Assembly: GCA_937859895.1 (NCBI GenBank)
Contig: CALMAV010000505.1
Location: 1-5,442, forward strand
DNA from: an uncultured Bryobacterales bacterium
GTDB lineage: Bacteria; Acidobacteriota; Terriglobia; Bryobacterales; Bryobacteraceae
Length of the DNA stretch: 5,442 nucleotides
Direction: 5' to 3'
Part shown: in pieces, positions 1 through 5,442 of the stretch
How the letters are laid out: every line of letters begins with the position of its first letter
Numbering within the stretch: position 1 is the stretch's first letter
Made by a program: the position numbers and the translations under genes
The notes under the pieces: model-generated
Told to the model about the DNA's origin: nothing
Databases searched by the model: none
Seen by the model: only the letters and a program-made list of their open reading frames with translations

Positions 1-447
1 GGCTACCCGGATTGCAAGACCACCAAACAGATTGGTGGCGAGCAGCGCAAGGATGTTCCGCTTGAAGAGAAGTGCCCGAACTGCGAAAGCAACTTGGTGC
101 AGAAGTTTGGGCGATACGGCGAATTTATTGCATGCAGCAACTATCCGAAGTGCAAGTACGTCAAGCAGAAAACTATTGGCGTGCCGTGCCCGAACTGTTC
201 AGGTGGCGAGATTGTGGAGCGCCGCTCTAAGCGTGGCAAGACATTCTTCGGCTGCAACCGTTACCCCGACTGCGACTTCGTGGCCTGGGGCAAGCCGATA
301 CCGGAGAAATGTCCGGATTGTGGCAGCAGTTATTTGATCGAAAAATATCTGAAAGCCGGACCCGTAGCACAGTGTCCGAATACCGAGTGCAAGTTTAAGC
401 GTCCGCTGGAGCTGTCCGAGATTCCAGTAGAAAGCAGCGTCGCCTAG
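1..447 (+). CDS. topA: DNA topoisomerase I, C-terminal zinc-ribbon region (5'-truncated by window)
   Basis: This is the last 148 residues of a type IA topoisomerase, which relaxes negatively supercoiled DNA; the catalytic toprim and active-tyrosine domains lie upstream of the window. The reading frame is open from base 1 to a TAG at 445-447. The fragment shows one partial and three complete four-cysteine zinc ribbons of the topoisomerase C-terminal type: a GYPDC tail (Cys5), then Cys25/28/45/51, Cys63/66/85/91 and Cys104/107/125/130. The second and third have the typical CPNC...CSNYPKC or CNRYPDC form. The last is slightly different, with four rather than five residues between its final cysteines. 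In this family these ribbons bind single-stranded DNA and can contact RNA polymerase. The stop codon overlaps that of the convergent TPR gene. The family assignment is firm; the symbol rests on this domain pattern because the catalytic part is not visible. Confidence 0.93.
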   Translation, partial: GYPDCKTTKQIGGEQRKDVPLEEKCPNCESNLVQKFGRYGEFIACSNYPKCKYVKQKTIGVPCPNCSGGEIVERRSKRGKTFFGCNRYPDCDFVAWGKPIPEKCPDCGSSYLIEKYLKAGPVAQCPNTECKFKRPLELSEIPVESSVA

Positions 448-2036
448 TTTATCCGTGTTGACCGGAGCTGGCTGGAGAAGGCCCTAGCTTCGGTCAAGCC
501 TGGATTTTCATATTTATCTCGGCCTGTTAGCAGCTGTCTGTAGTAGTTGGTTGCAGATAGCTCGTCGCCTGCTTGCCTCGCCGAGCGAGCGGCTCCCAGC
601 AGGGTATTAAAGCAATTTGGATCAGTATGGAGCGAAAGCTCATATTGTGTAAAAGCGTCTTTGAGGCGGTGTAAATCAAACAACATGTCTGCCAGCATGG
701 AGCGCGCACTGATTTCTACTGCGCCTTTCCCTTCACGGTCCTGCTTGTCGGCAGTTGTTGTCATCAAAGCGATGGCGTCTTCTGAGTGGCCTTCAGCAAA
801 CAACATCCACGCATGCGCTTCGTTGCCGAACGGTGACATTGAGTCAGCTGCGTAGGCAAATTTCGTTTTCTTTAGCTCGTCGATTTTTCCTTCGTATCCT
901 GCGACAGCTGCTTGCGCTCCAGCCGCGTCGCGAAGATGGCCGGCTGCAATGGCGCGAGTCAGAAAGATGATTGCCTGAAAGTCAGGAAAGTCGTCAGGTG
1001 TCGGAGATTGTTCAGCCTGCTCCCATTGGCTAGTTTCAAGTAAATAGAGGGAGGGAAATCGTACTCGAACGTAGCTAAACATTCCGGGCATTTCAGCGTA
1101 AGCTTCTCTCGGAACTCTTACGCCCTCCTCTTCGATCCTTCTGGCGTCCTCAAAGCGGCCCTGTTGCAGATACGAATACTCAAGAAAGTTCATCGCATGC
1201 AGGCGATCGTGCGTGGAGTTCTGCTTCTCAGCAGCGGCTTTCGAAGCAAGGTTTGATCGGATGTCATCGTCCCACAGGCCTAACCGAGTGAAGATGTGCG
1301 ACGGCATGTGGAGCGCATGGGGCGAGTCAGGTGCTATGGAAGCGTACCGACGGGCCGCCGCTAGACCTTGCTCTGCCATCACGGGGTTGTCGCAAGCATG
1401 AATGATGTAGTGAGCTGCCCCGGGGTGATTCGGCTGCCGAGCGAATACGCTTTGCAGAATGGCAACGGCTTGACGCGTGATCGCGAAGTTATTGTCCGTC
1501 GCTTTAGGAGAGGTCATTAGCGACAGCGCGTAAAACAGTGCAGCTTCGTCGTCTTCCGGGTACCGGTCGTGAAGTTTTAGAAGTGATTCTTCGTAAGCCT
1601 TCCGGCGTTTCTCAAACGGAGTCTTAGGATCTGGTGAGAAAGACGCACTAGCTGCAGCAACGAGGCCTGCCTCTTGAGGTGTCTGGGGGTTAGCGGCTTG
1701 GACCTGTTCGACTAGCCTGGCGCCCTCGGCTAACTCGGTATCAGTGGGTCGGTCCCAGAGTTGGCGATAGAGGCTCATGGCTTCACCCCAGTAGGCCATC
1801 GTGCAGCCCGTATCCTGGTTTGCAATAGCAGCGAACCCATCATGTGCTGCCTTATAGCTGAAAGAGTGAAGTAGCGCTAGGCCGCGGTTGAAAGCTTCCT
1901 GATGACTCTGAGAGCAGGAGATAGAAAAAGAGACCGAGCCCAAACCTTTTATCTTGGCGGGTTCGGAATGCTGGTGTTCCGGCACTTGGGCCGGCAGGCT
2001 CGTAATGGCGATCAGAATGGTAAGGAGAATTCGCAT
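444..2036 (-). CDS. Secreted TPR-like protein of unknown function
   Basis: This 530-residue protein begins with a likely Sec signal peptide (MRILLTILIAITSLPA, cleavage near residue 16), so it is probably periplasmic or secreted. Helical TPR-like repeats follow. The N-terminal block (about 47-87: FNRGLALLHSF... then AYWGEAM) and the clear C-terminal pair (about 442-504) fit TPR spacing. The middle holds two motifs I recall as hallmarks of a widespread uncharacterised family: HPGAAHYIIHACDNP (204-218) and SPHALHMPSHIF (238-249). HxxxH occurs at 209-213, 243-247 and 276-280. I know no demonstrated function; scaffolding or a metal-binding role are guesses. The ATG at 2036 is chosen over an in-frame TTG at 2045 because GGGTGGA (2052-2046) lies nine bases before the ATG but directly abuts the TTG. 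It lies 40 bases after mrp and may be co-transcribed. Its TAG (446-444) shares CTAG with the topA stop. Confidence 0.85.
   Translation of the reverse strand: MRILLTILIAITSLPAQVPEHQHSEPAKIKGLGSVSFSISCSQSHQEAFNRGLALLHSFSYKAAHDGFAAIANQDTGCTMAYWGEAMSLYRQLWDRPTDTELAEGARLVEQVQAANPQTPQEAGLVAAASASFSPDPKTPFEKRRKAYEESLLKLHDRYPEDDEAALFYALSLMTSPKATDNNFAITRQAVAILQSVFARQPNHPGAAHYIIHACDNPVMAEQGLAAARRYASIAPDSPHALHMPSHIFTRLGLWDDDIRSNLASKAAAEKQNSTHDRLHAMNFLEYSYLQQGRFEDARRIEEEGVRVPREAYAEMPGMFSYVRVRFPSLYLLETSQWEQAEQSPTPDDFPDFQAIIFLTRAIAAGHLRDAAGAQAAVAGYEGKIDELKKTKFAYAADSMSPFGNEAHAWMLFAEGHSEDAIALMTTTADKQDREGKGAVEISARSMLADMLFDLHRLKDAFTQYELSLHTDPNCFNTLLGAARSARQAGDELSATNYYRQLLTGRDKYENPGLTEARAFSSQLRSTRIN
458..497 (+). 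terminator. Hairpin just after topA stop, candidate topA terminator
   Basis: The arms 458-471 and 484-497 pair over 14 positions around a 12-base loop. It starts 10 bases after the topA TAG. Two of the pairs (465 with 490, 470 with 485) are G-U in the plus-strand RNA but would be A-C mismatches in the minus-strand RNA, so the hairpin suits the topA transcript. The following U-rich stretch is imperfect: TTTT at 505-508, eight bases late, then TATTTAT. The element lies wholly inside the 3' coding end of the convergent TPR gene. It could instead protect the mRNA 3' end or be coincidence. Confidence 0.4.
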
Positions 2037-2045
2037 GTACTGCAA

Positions 2046-2052
2046 TCCACCC
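2046..2052 (-). promoter_or_regulatory. Ribosome binding site deciding the TPR gene start
   Basis: On the minus strand the bases read GGGTGGA, a one-mismatch relative of GGAGGA, nine bases upstream of the ATG at 2036. The alternative TTG at 2045 would have no spacing from it, so this site argues for the ATG start and for the signal peptide beginning MRILL. Confidence 0.5.
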
Positions 2053-2076
2053 AGCAGGGGACAAATAGCTGACTAG

Positions 2077-2901
2077 CTAATCCGCAACCGTCATGGTAGG
2101 CCGGGCACGTGACTTGCTTGCTTCAGCTTTCTCAATCACAGTCTTGGCCAATGCGGTGAATAAATCCGACTGTGCAGATTGTCCCTGCGTCGCAATCGGT
2201 TTACCCGTATCGCCACCCTCACGAGTCTTCGGATCAAGTGGAATCTCTGCCAGCAACGGCACCCGCATCATCGCTGCCGTGCGCGCTCCGCCGCCTTGTC
2301 CAAACACATACAGCTTTTCGCCATGGTGCTCCAGGTAGCTCATGTTTTCGACAATCCCCAGTACCGGCTCGCGCACCTGCTCGAACATCAGCACTGCTTT
2401 GCGCGCGTCTTCCAGCGACACATCCGATGGCGTTGTTACAATCACCGCGCCCGTTAACGGCGTGGTCTGAATAAGTGTTAACTGCACGTCTCCTGTGCCC
2501 GGAGGCAGGTCGATCACCAGGTAATCTAAATCGCCCCAATCTACATTGCGGAGAAATTGCTGGATGACACTATTCAGCATCGGTCCGCGCCACACGAGCG
2601 GTTTATCGCCAGGGTTTAAAAAACCCATGGACATCAGCTTGATGCCGTACGCTTCCAACGGCCGGATACGCTGGCCCTGTGCGTAGGGAGTCTCGCGAAC
2701 ACCCATCATCAATGGCACATTGGGACCATAGACATCAGCATCCAGCAAGCCAACTGTATGCCCGAGTTTGGCAAAACTAATGGCCAAATTCACTGCAACG
2801 GTGCTCTTGCCTACGCCGCCCTTACCCGAACCAACAGCAATGATATTTACTACACCCGGAATGGGCAGCTTTGGCTGCTCGCCCGGAGTTTGAGGACCCA
2901 T
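2077..2901 (-). CDS. mrp: Mrp/ApbC-family P-loop ATPase lacking the CxxC motif
   Basis: This 274-residue cytoplasmic ATPase belongs to the Mrp/Nbp35 branch of the SIMIBI (MinD-like) P-loop proteins, whose members carry and deliver Fe-S clusters. Visible motifs are the deviant Walker A GSGKGGVGKST (24-34, signature Lys27), LLDADVYGPNVPLMMG (52-67), the invariant W104-R105-G106-P107, and Walker B-like DYLVIDLPPGTGD (126-138). The N-terminal MIP18/DUF59 domain seen in many Mrp proteins is absent. This is real rather than a start error, because an in-frame TGA (the tsaD stop) lies two codons before the ATG. The usual CPxC after ENMSY is also missing: the protein reads ENMSYLEHHGEK (185-196), and there is no cysteine in the whole protein. 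A cluster-carrier role is therefore doubtful. The start is three bases after tsaD; GAGG is only one base from the ATG, so translational coupling to tsaD is likely. Confidence 0.9.
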   Translation of the reverse strand: MGPQTPGEQPKLPIPGVVNIIAVGSGKGGVGKSTVAVNLAISFAKLGHTVGLLDADVYGPNVPLMMGVRETPYAQGQRIRPLEAYGIKLMSMGFLNPGDKPLVWRGPMLNSVIQQFLRNVDWGDLDYLVIDLPPGTGDVQLTLIQTTPLTGAVIVTTPSDVSLEDARKAVLMFEQVREPVLGIVENMSYLEHHGEKLYVFGQGGGARTAAMMRVPLLAEIPLDPKTREGGDTGKPIATQGQSAQSDLFTALAKTVIEKAEASKSRARPTMTVAD

Positions 2902-2904
2902 ACC

Positions 2905-3966
2905 TCACGCTAACACCAATCCGGCCTGCGGCTTTAGATCGAAGCCGGCGAAATCACCGCGCTCCCATTTGGGAAAAGCTGCCGCTGCAATCATCGCCGC
3001 GTTATCGGTTGCAAGGTGATTGGAAGGGAAGTAGAACTGAAACCCGTTTGTCTGAGCAGCGGCTGCGCGCAAGCCTCGATTAGCCGCCACACCACCAGTA
3101 ATCAAAATCGACTCGGCACCGATCTGATCAGCCGACAGCAGGGCACGACGCAGTAGTTCCTCCACCACCGTCTTCTGAAAGCTGGCAATCAGGTCGAGCG
3201 TTCGCTGTGGTGTAACACGAAGCCAGCCTTCCAGGGAACGATTGGTGTTCTGCTTTCGCCCCTCGATCTCAGCAGCGATGTCCGAATTTTCGGTCCATCG
3301 AAGAACCGCCGTCTTTAATCCACTGAACGAAAAATCCAACTCGCTGCCGCGAATCCGTACCGGCTTAAACTTCACTGCGTCCGGGTTACCAAACGAAGCC
3401 AATTGGTCCAGCACCGGACCGCCCGGATAGCCAAAGCCGAGCAGTTTCGCCACTTTGTCGTATGCTTCACCTGCCGCGTCGTCACGTGTTTTGCCCAACA
3501 GCTTGTAGGAGCCTAGCTGCTCAACCGAGAACAGATGCGTATGCCCGCCGCTGACCACCAGCGCCAGAGCAGGGAACTGAACGCCATGATTTTCAATCAA
3601 CACCGAATGGATGTGACCCTCAACGTGGTTCACCCCGATCAATGGCAGTCCAGTCGCAAGGCAAAGCGCCTTGGCGTAAGTCACTCCAACCAGAAGCGAA
3701 CCGACCAGTCCTGGCCCCGAGGTCACGGCGATAGCGCTCAGCTCCGAATAGTTCGTACGGGCATCCACCAGCGCCTGCCTGACAACCGGCACAATGGCTC
3801 GGAGGTGTTCGCGTGAGGCAAGCTCGGGGACCACTCCGCCGTATCGCGCATGCACATCGAGTTGCGAGGCAATGACACTAGAGCAAACATGGAGCCCGCG
3901 CTCGACCACAGCCGCTGCCGTTTCGTCGCACGAACTTTCGATCCCTAGAATAAGAGGTTGGTGCAA
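2905..3966 (-). CDS. tsaD: tRNA N6-threonylcarbamoyladenosine transferase subunit TsaD
   Basis: TsaD (Kae1/YgjD family) transfers the threonylcarbamoyl group from TC-AMP to A37 of ANN-decoding tRNAs, acting with TsaB and TsaE, which are not in this window. From the TTG start the protein has 353 residues, near the family norm. Family motifs appear in order: GIESSCDE (8-15), the metal-binding HxxxH in HVEGHIH (His114, His118), SGGHTHLF (139-146), GEAYDKVAK (166-174), DFSFSGLKTA (211-220), TGGVAANRGL (290-299) and the metal-binding Asp321 in ATDNAAMI. Homologues begin only a few residues before GIE(S/T)SCDE, so TTG at 3966 is the best start. No ATG exists there; a second in-frame TTG at 4011 would add 15 residues and lengthen the overlap with queA. 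No good Shine-Dalgarno sequence precedes either TTG. The TGA stop is two codons before, and in frame with, the mrp ATG. Confidence 0.93.
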   Translation of the reverse strand: MHQPLILGIESSCDETAAAVVERGLHVCSSVIASQLDVHARYGGVVPELASREHLRAIVPVVRQALVDARTNYSELSAIAVTSGPGLVGSLLVGVTYAKALCLATGLPLIGVNHVEGHIHSVLIENHGVQFPALALVVSGGHTHLFSVEQLGSYKLLGKTRDDAAGEAYDKVAKLLGFGYPGGPVLDQLASFGNPDAVKFKPVRIRGSELDFSFSGLKTAVLRWTENSDIAAEIEGRKQNTNRSLEGWLRVTPQRTLDLIASFQKTVVEELLRRALLSADQIGAESILITGGVAANRGLRAAAAQTNGFQFYFPSNHLATDNAAMIAAAAFPKWERGDFAGFDLKPQAGLVLA

Positions 3967-3985
3967 GTTTCTGACTTCAATTATG
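3946..3985. promoter_or_regulatory. Candidate overlapping divergent promoters of tsaD and queA
   Basis: Each strand holds a -10-like hexamer matching TATAAT at five of six positions: TAGAAT at 3946-3951 for queA, and CATAAT at 3985-3980 (minus) for tsaD. TTGAGC precedes the latter with a long 20-base spacer; the -35 region for queA is poor. Start sites about seven bases downstream would give very short leaders, and the two RNA 5' ends would overlap. This is a weak motif reading, supported mainly by the absence of any intergenic space for other promoters. Confidence 0.22.
3952..3957 (+). promoter_or_regulatory. AAGAGG ribosome binding site of queA
   Basis: AAGAGG lies three bases before the GTG at 3961 and directly against the TTG at 3958. 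The spacing is short for the GTG and none for the TTG, so it favours GTG. It sits within the first codons of tsaD on the opposite strand. If the candidate -10 at 3946-3951 were used, this site would be lost from the transcript, so at most one of the two readings is right. Confidence 0.35.
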
Positions 3986-4983
3986 AACTTCCCGAGGAGC
4001 TGATTGCTCAAGCGCCGTCGCTTAACCGTAGCGGCTCACGCATGCTGGTGGTCGATCGTCAAGCAGGGCGGTTCTATGACGATCACTTCGTCAACTTGCC
4101 TGCTTATCTTCGAAGCGGAGACTGCCTTGTACTAAACAACACCCGAGTCTTTCCCGCCCGTCTGCATGGTCGGCGGAATACAGAGAGCGGCGCCGAGGTG
4201 GAAGTCTTCCTCGTGCGCGCTCTCGATGATGACGAGACAACGTGGACCACCTTGGTAAGACCTGGCAAACGCGTTCGGTTAGGCGACCGCATACACTTCT
4301 CACCTGATCTGTCTTGCGAAGTACTAACTCACGGCGACTTCGGTGAGCGCACTATTCGATTTGAAACGCAACTGCCGATCCGTGAACTGCTCGATCAACT
4401 CGGCGAAGTCCCGCTACCTCCGTACATCCATCGGCCGCCGGACGGGTCTGACCGCGAGCGCTACCAAACTGTTTACGCCCAAAACCGTGGCTCGGTAGCG
4501 GCGCCTACAGCAGGCCTGCACTTCACTCCACAGCTTCTCGAGCTATGCCGAAATGCCGGTGCCCAAACTGCTCACGTCACTCTGCATGTTGGCCTCGGAA
4601 CATTCGCGCCTTTGCGTGAGCAATCTCTCGATCAGATCCGCCTGCACAAAGAACAGTTTGCAATCAGCGAGTCCGACGCCCAAACTATGCGAGATGCGGC
4701 GCGTCTGATATGTGTGGGGACCACCAGCGTTCGGACTGTTGAAACTGCCTGCGCTCGTGGTGGCTTGGCCTCCATGCAGGGCGAGACGGATTTGTTTATT
4801 CAACCCGGGTTTCCATTCAAAGCCACGGGAGCCATGCTGACCAACTTCCACCTTCCCCAATCCAGTCTCCTGATGCTGGTCTCTGCCTTTGCCGGAATGG
4901 ACCTGATGCTGGCCGCATATCGCCATGCAGTTGCCGCCCGTTACCGGTTCTTTTCCTATGGCGACTGCATGCTTGTTTTCTAA
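3961..4983 (+). CDS. queA: tRNA preQ1(34) S-adenosylmethionine ribosyltransferase-isomerase QueA
   Basis: QueA uses the ribosyl part of S-adenosylmethionine to convert preQ1 at tRNA position 34 into epoxyqueuosine, the penultimate step of queuosine synthesis. From GTG the protein has 340 residues, typical of the family. The start MQVSDFNYELPEELIAQ aligns with the MRVTDF start known from E. coli QueA, which favours GTG at 3961 over the TTG one codon earlier. Further family blocks are LVLNNTRVFPARL (56-68), VPLPPYIHR (140-148), RYQTVYA to AAPTAGLHFT (157-179), HVGLGTF (199-205), NFHLPQSSLLMLVSAFAG (295-312) and the C-terminal YRFFSYGDCMLVF. The first six bases overlap the first two codons of tsaD on the other strand. 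The aminopeptidase gene follows after 30 bases in the same frame, with no evident terminator between. No other queuosine genes are visible. Confidence 0.95.
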   Translation: MQVSDFNYELPEELIAQAPSLNRSGSRMLVVDRQAGRFYDDHFVNLPAYLRSGDCLVLNNTRVFPARLHGRRNTESGAEVEVFLVRALDDDETTWTTLVRPGKRVRLGDRIHFSPDLSCEVLTHGDFGERTIRFETQLPIRELLDQLGEVPLPPYIHRPPDGSDRERYQTVYAQNRGSVAAPTAGLHFTPQLLELCRNAGAQTAHVTLHVGLGTFAPLREQSLDQIRLHKEQFAISESDAQTMRDAARLICVGTTSVRTVETACARGGLASMQGETDLFIQPGFPFKATGAMLTNFHLPQSSLLMLVSAFAGMDLMLAAYRHAVAARYRFFSYGDCMLVF

Positions 4984-5013
4984 TCAAGTACTTTTATTAA
5001 GAAGCCCCTATCT

Positions 5014-5442
5014 ATGTCTGTCTTGCTGTTTCGTCCCTGCGCTTCGGCGCTTCTAGCCGTATTCGGCTGCTCCCTTTGCCTGTCCCAGACCGCCCCCAAA
5101 CTACGGTTGCCTGATACGGTTGCACCAACCAGTTACAAAGCTTCGCTGACTCTCGACCCGGCCAAGCCTGACTTTTCCGGAGCAATCACGATCAATGTGG
5201 CCATCAAGCAACCGGAAGACATCATCTGGCTAAACGCGACGAATTTGAAGGTCCAGGATGCCTCGTTCGTGTCGGGCGGCAAGACTTTAGCGGCCAAGAC
5301 GCTCGCTGATCAACCCGACTTTCTTGGCTTGCAGTTCCCGTCTCAGCTTCCCGCCGGGTCCGGCCAGATAACCATTCATTACACCGGGGCGGTGCGCCAG
5401 CAAGACTCGTCCGGTATCTTTCATATGGTTGATAACGGCAAT
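5014..5442 (+). CDS. M1-family metallo-aminopeptidase, N-terminal part (3'-truncated by window)
   Basis: The frame is open from ATG 5014 to the end of the window (143 residues). It begins with a probable signal peptide (hydrophobic core about 11-24, cleavage possibly near Gln25), which places the enzyme outside the cytoplasm. From residue 31, RLPDTVAPTSYKASLTLDP opens the N-terminal beta-sandwich domain of M1 gluzincin aminopeptidases (ERAP/puromycin-sensitive type). DFSGAITINV (about 52-61), IIWLNATNLKV (about 69-79) and ITIHYTGAV with SSGIFHM near the end also fit. The zinc motif HExxH and the GAMEN-type exopeptidase motif would lie downstream and cannot be checked. Cys19 follows VFG, a poor lipobox, so a lipoprotein form is possible but not favoured. 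AAGAAG (4999-5004) is a weak ribosome site nine bases before the ATG. The queA stop is in frame 11 codons upstream with no other usual start between, so this ATG is well supported. Confidence 0.85.
   Translation, partial: MSVLLFRPCASALLAVFGCSLCLSQTAPKLRLPDTVAPTSYKASLTLDPAKPDFSGAITINVAIKQPEDIIWLNATNLKVQDASFVSGGKTLAAKTLADQPDFLGLQFPSQLPAGSGQITIHYTGAVRQQDSSGIFHMVDNGN

Noticed and set aside
94..447. A separate small zinc-ribbon protein starting at TTG 94.
   Set aside because: The frame is open to base 1 and upstream codons encode another zinc-ribbon end (GYPDC), so this is the tail of topoisomerase I.
2034..2045. TTG at 2045 as the start of the TPR protein.
   Set aside because: It has no space from the GGGTGGA site, whereas ATG at 2036 has nine bases and begins the signal peptide cleanly.
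2066..2079. Small inverted repeat TAGCT-gact-AGCTA at the end of mrp, followed on the minus strand by a short T run.
   Set aside because: A five-pair, AT-rich stem is too weak for a terminator, and the downstream TPR gene starts only 40 bases later with its own ribosome site.
4543..4926. A long minus-strand open frame (127 residues) opposite queA.
   Set aside because: It lies wholly within a well-conserved queA, its protein has no recognisable motif, and antisense open frames are common in GC-rich genes.
4986..4993. Perfect palindrome AAGTACTT between queA and the aminopeptidase gene.
   Set aside because: Eight bases with no loop and no T tract; it is expected by chance and does not fit a terminator or a known operator.
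4973..5000. Possible promoter TTGTTT, 16 bases, TATTAA before the aminopeptidase gene.
   Set aside because: Only three and four of six consensus matches, in a T-rich stretch; co-transcription with queA explains the gene equally well.

Overview
The window looks like ordinary chromosomal DNA from a bacterium, most likely an Acidobacteriota member. I infer this from the style of the proteins: a secreted TPR protein with HPGAAHY and HMPSHIF motifs, an M1 aminopeptidase with an RLPDTVAPTSY start, and moderately GC-rich DNA by eye. No phylogenetic search was possible. There are no mobile elements, CRISPR arrays, tRNAs or rRNAs, and no gap between genes is longer than about 40 bases.

Layout: (1) 1-447 (+) is the 3' end of topA, DNA topoisomerase I, carrying its C-terminal zinc ribbons. 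(2) 444-2036 (-) is a secreted TPR-like protein of unknown function. It converges on topA so tightly that both stop codons lie in one CTAG. (3) 2077-2901 (-) is an Mrp/ApbC-type P-loop ATPase. (4) 2905-3966 (-) is tsaD, the t6A37 tRNA threonylcarbamoyltransferase subunit. (5) 3961-4983 (+) is queA, a queuosine (Q34) tRNA enzyme, divergent from tsaD with the two starts overlapping. (6) 5014-5442 (+) is the 5' end of an exported M1-family aminopeptidase that runs off the window.

The minus-strand genes tsaD, mrp and the TPR gene are spaced by 3 and 40 bases and could form one transcription unit. queA and the aminopeptidase (30-base gap) could form another on the plus strand. tsaD and queA both modify the tRNA anticodon loop and share one start region, so each gene's promoter must lie inside the other's coding sequence or start region.

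I see no clear new multi-gene system. The points most worth a second look are the overlapping non-ATG starts of tsaD and queA, an Mrp protein with no cysteine at all (so no CxxC Fe-S site), a 34-residue-period HxxxH series in the TPR protein, and a hairpin after topA that pairs better in the topA transcript than in the opposing one.
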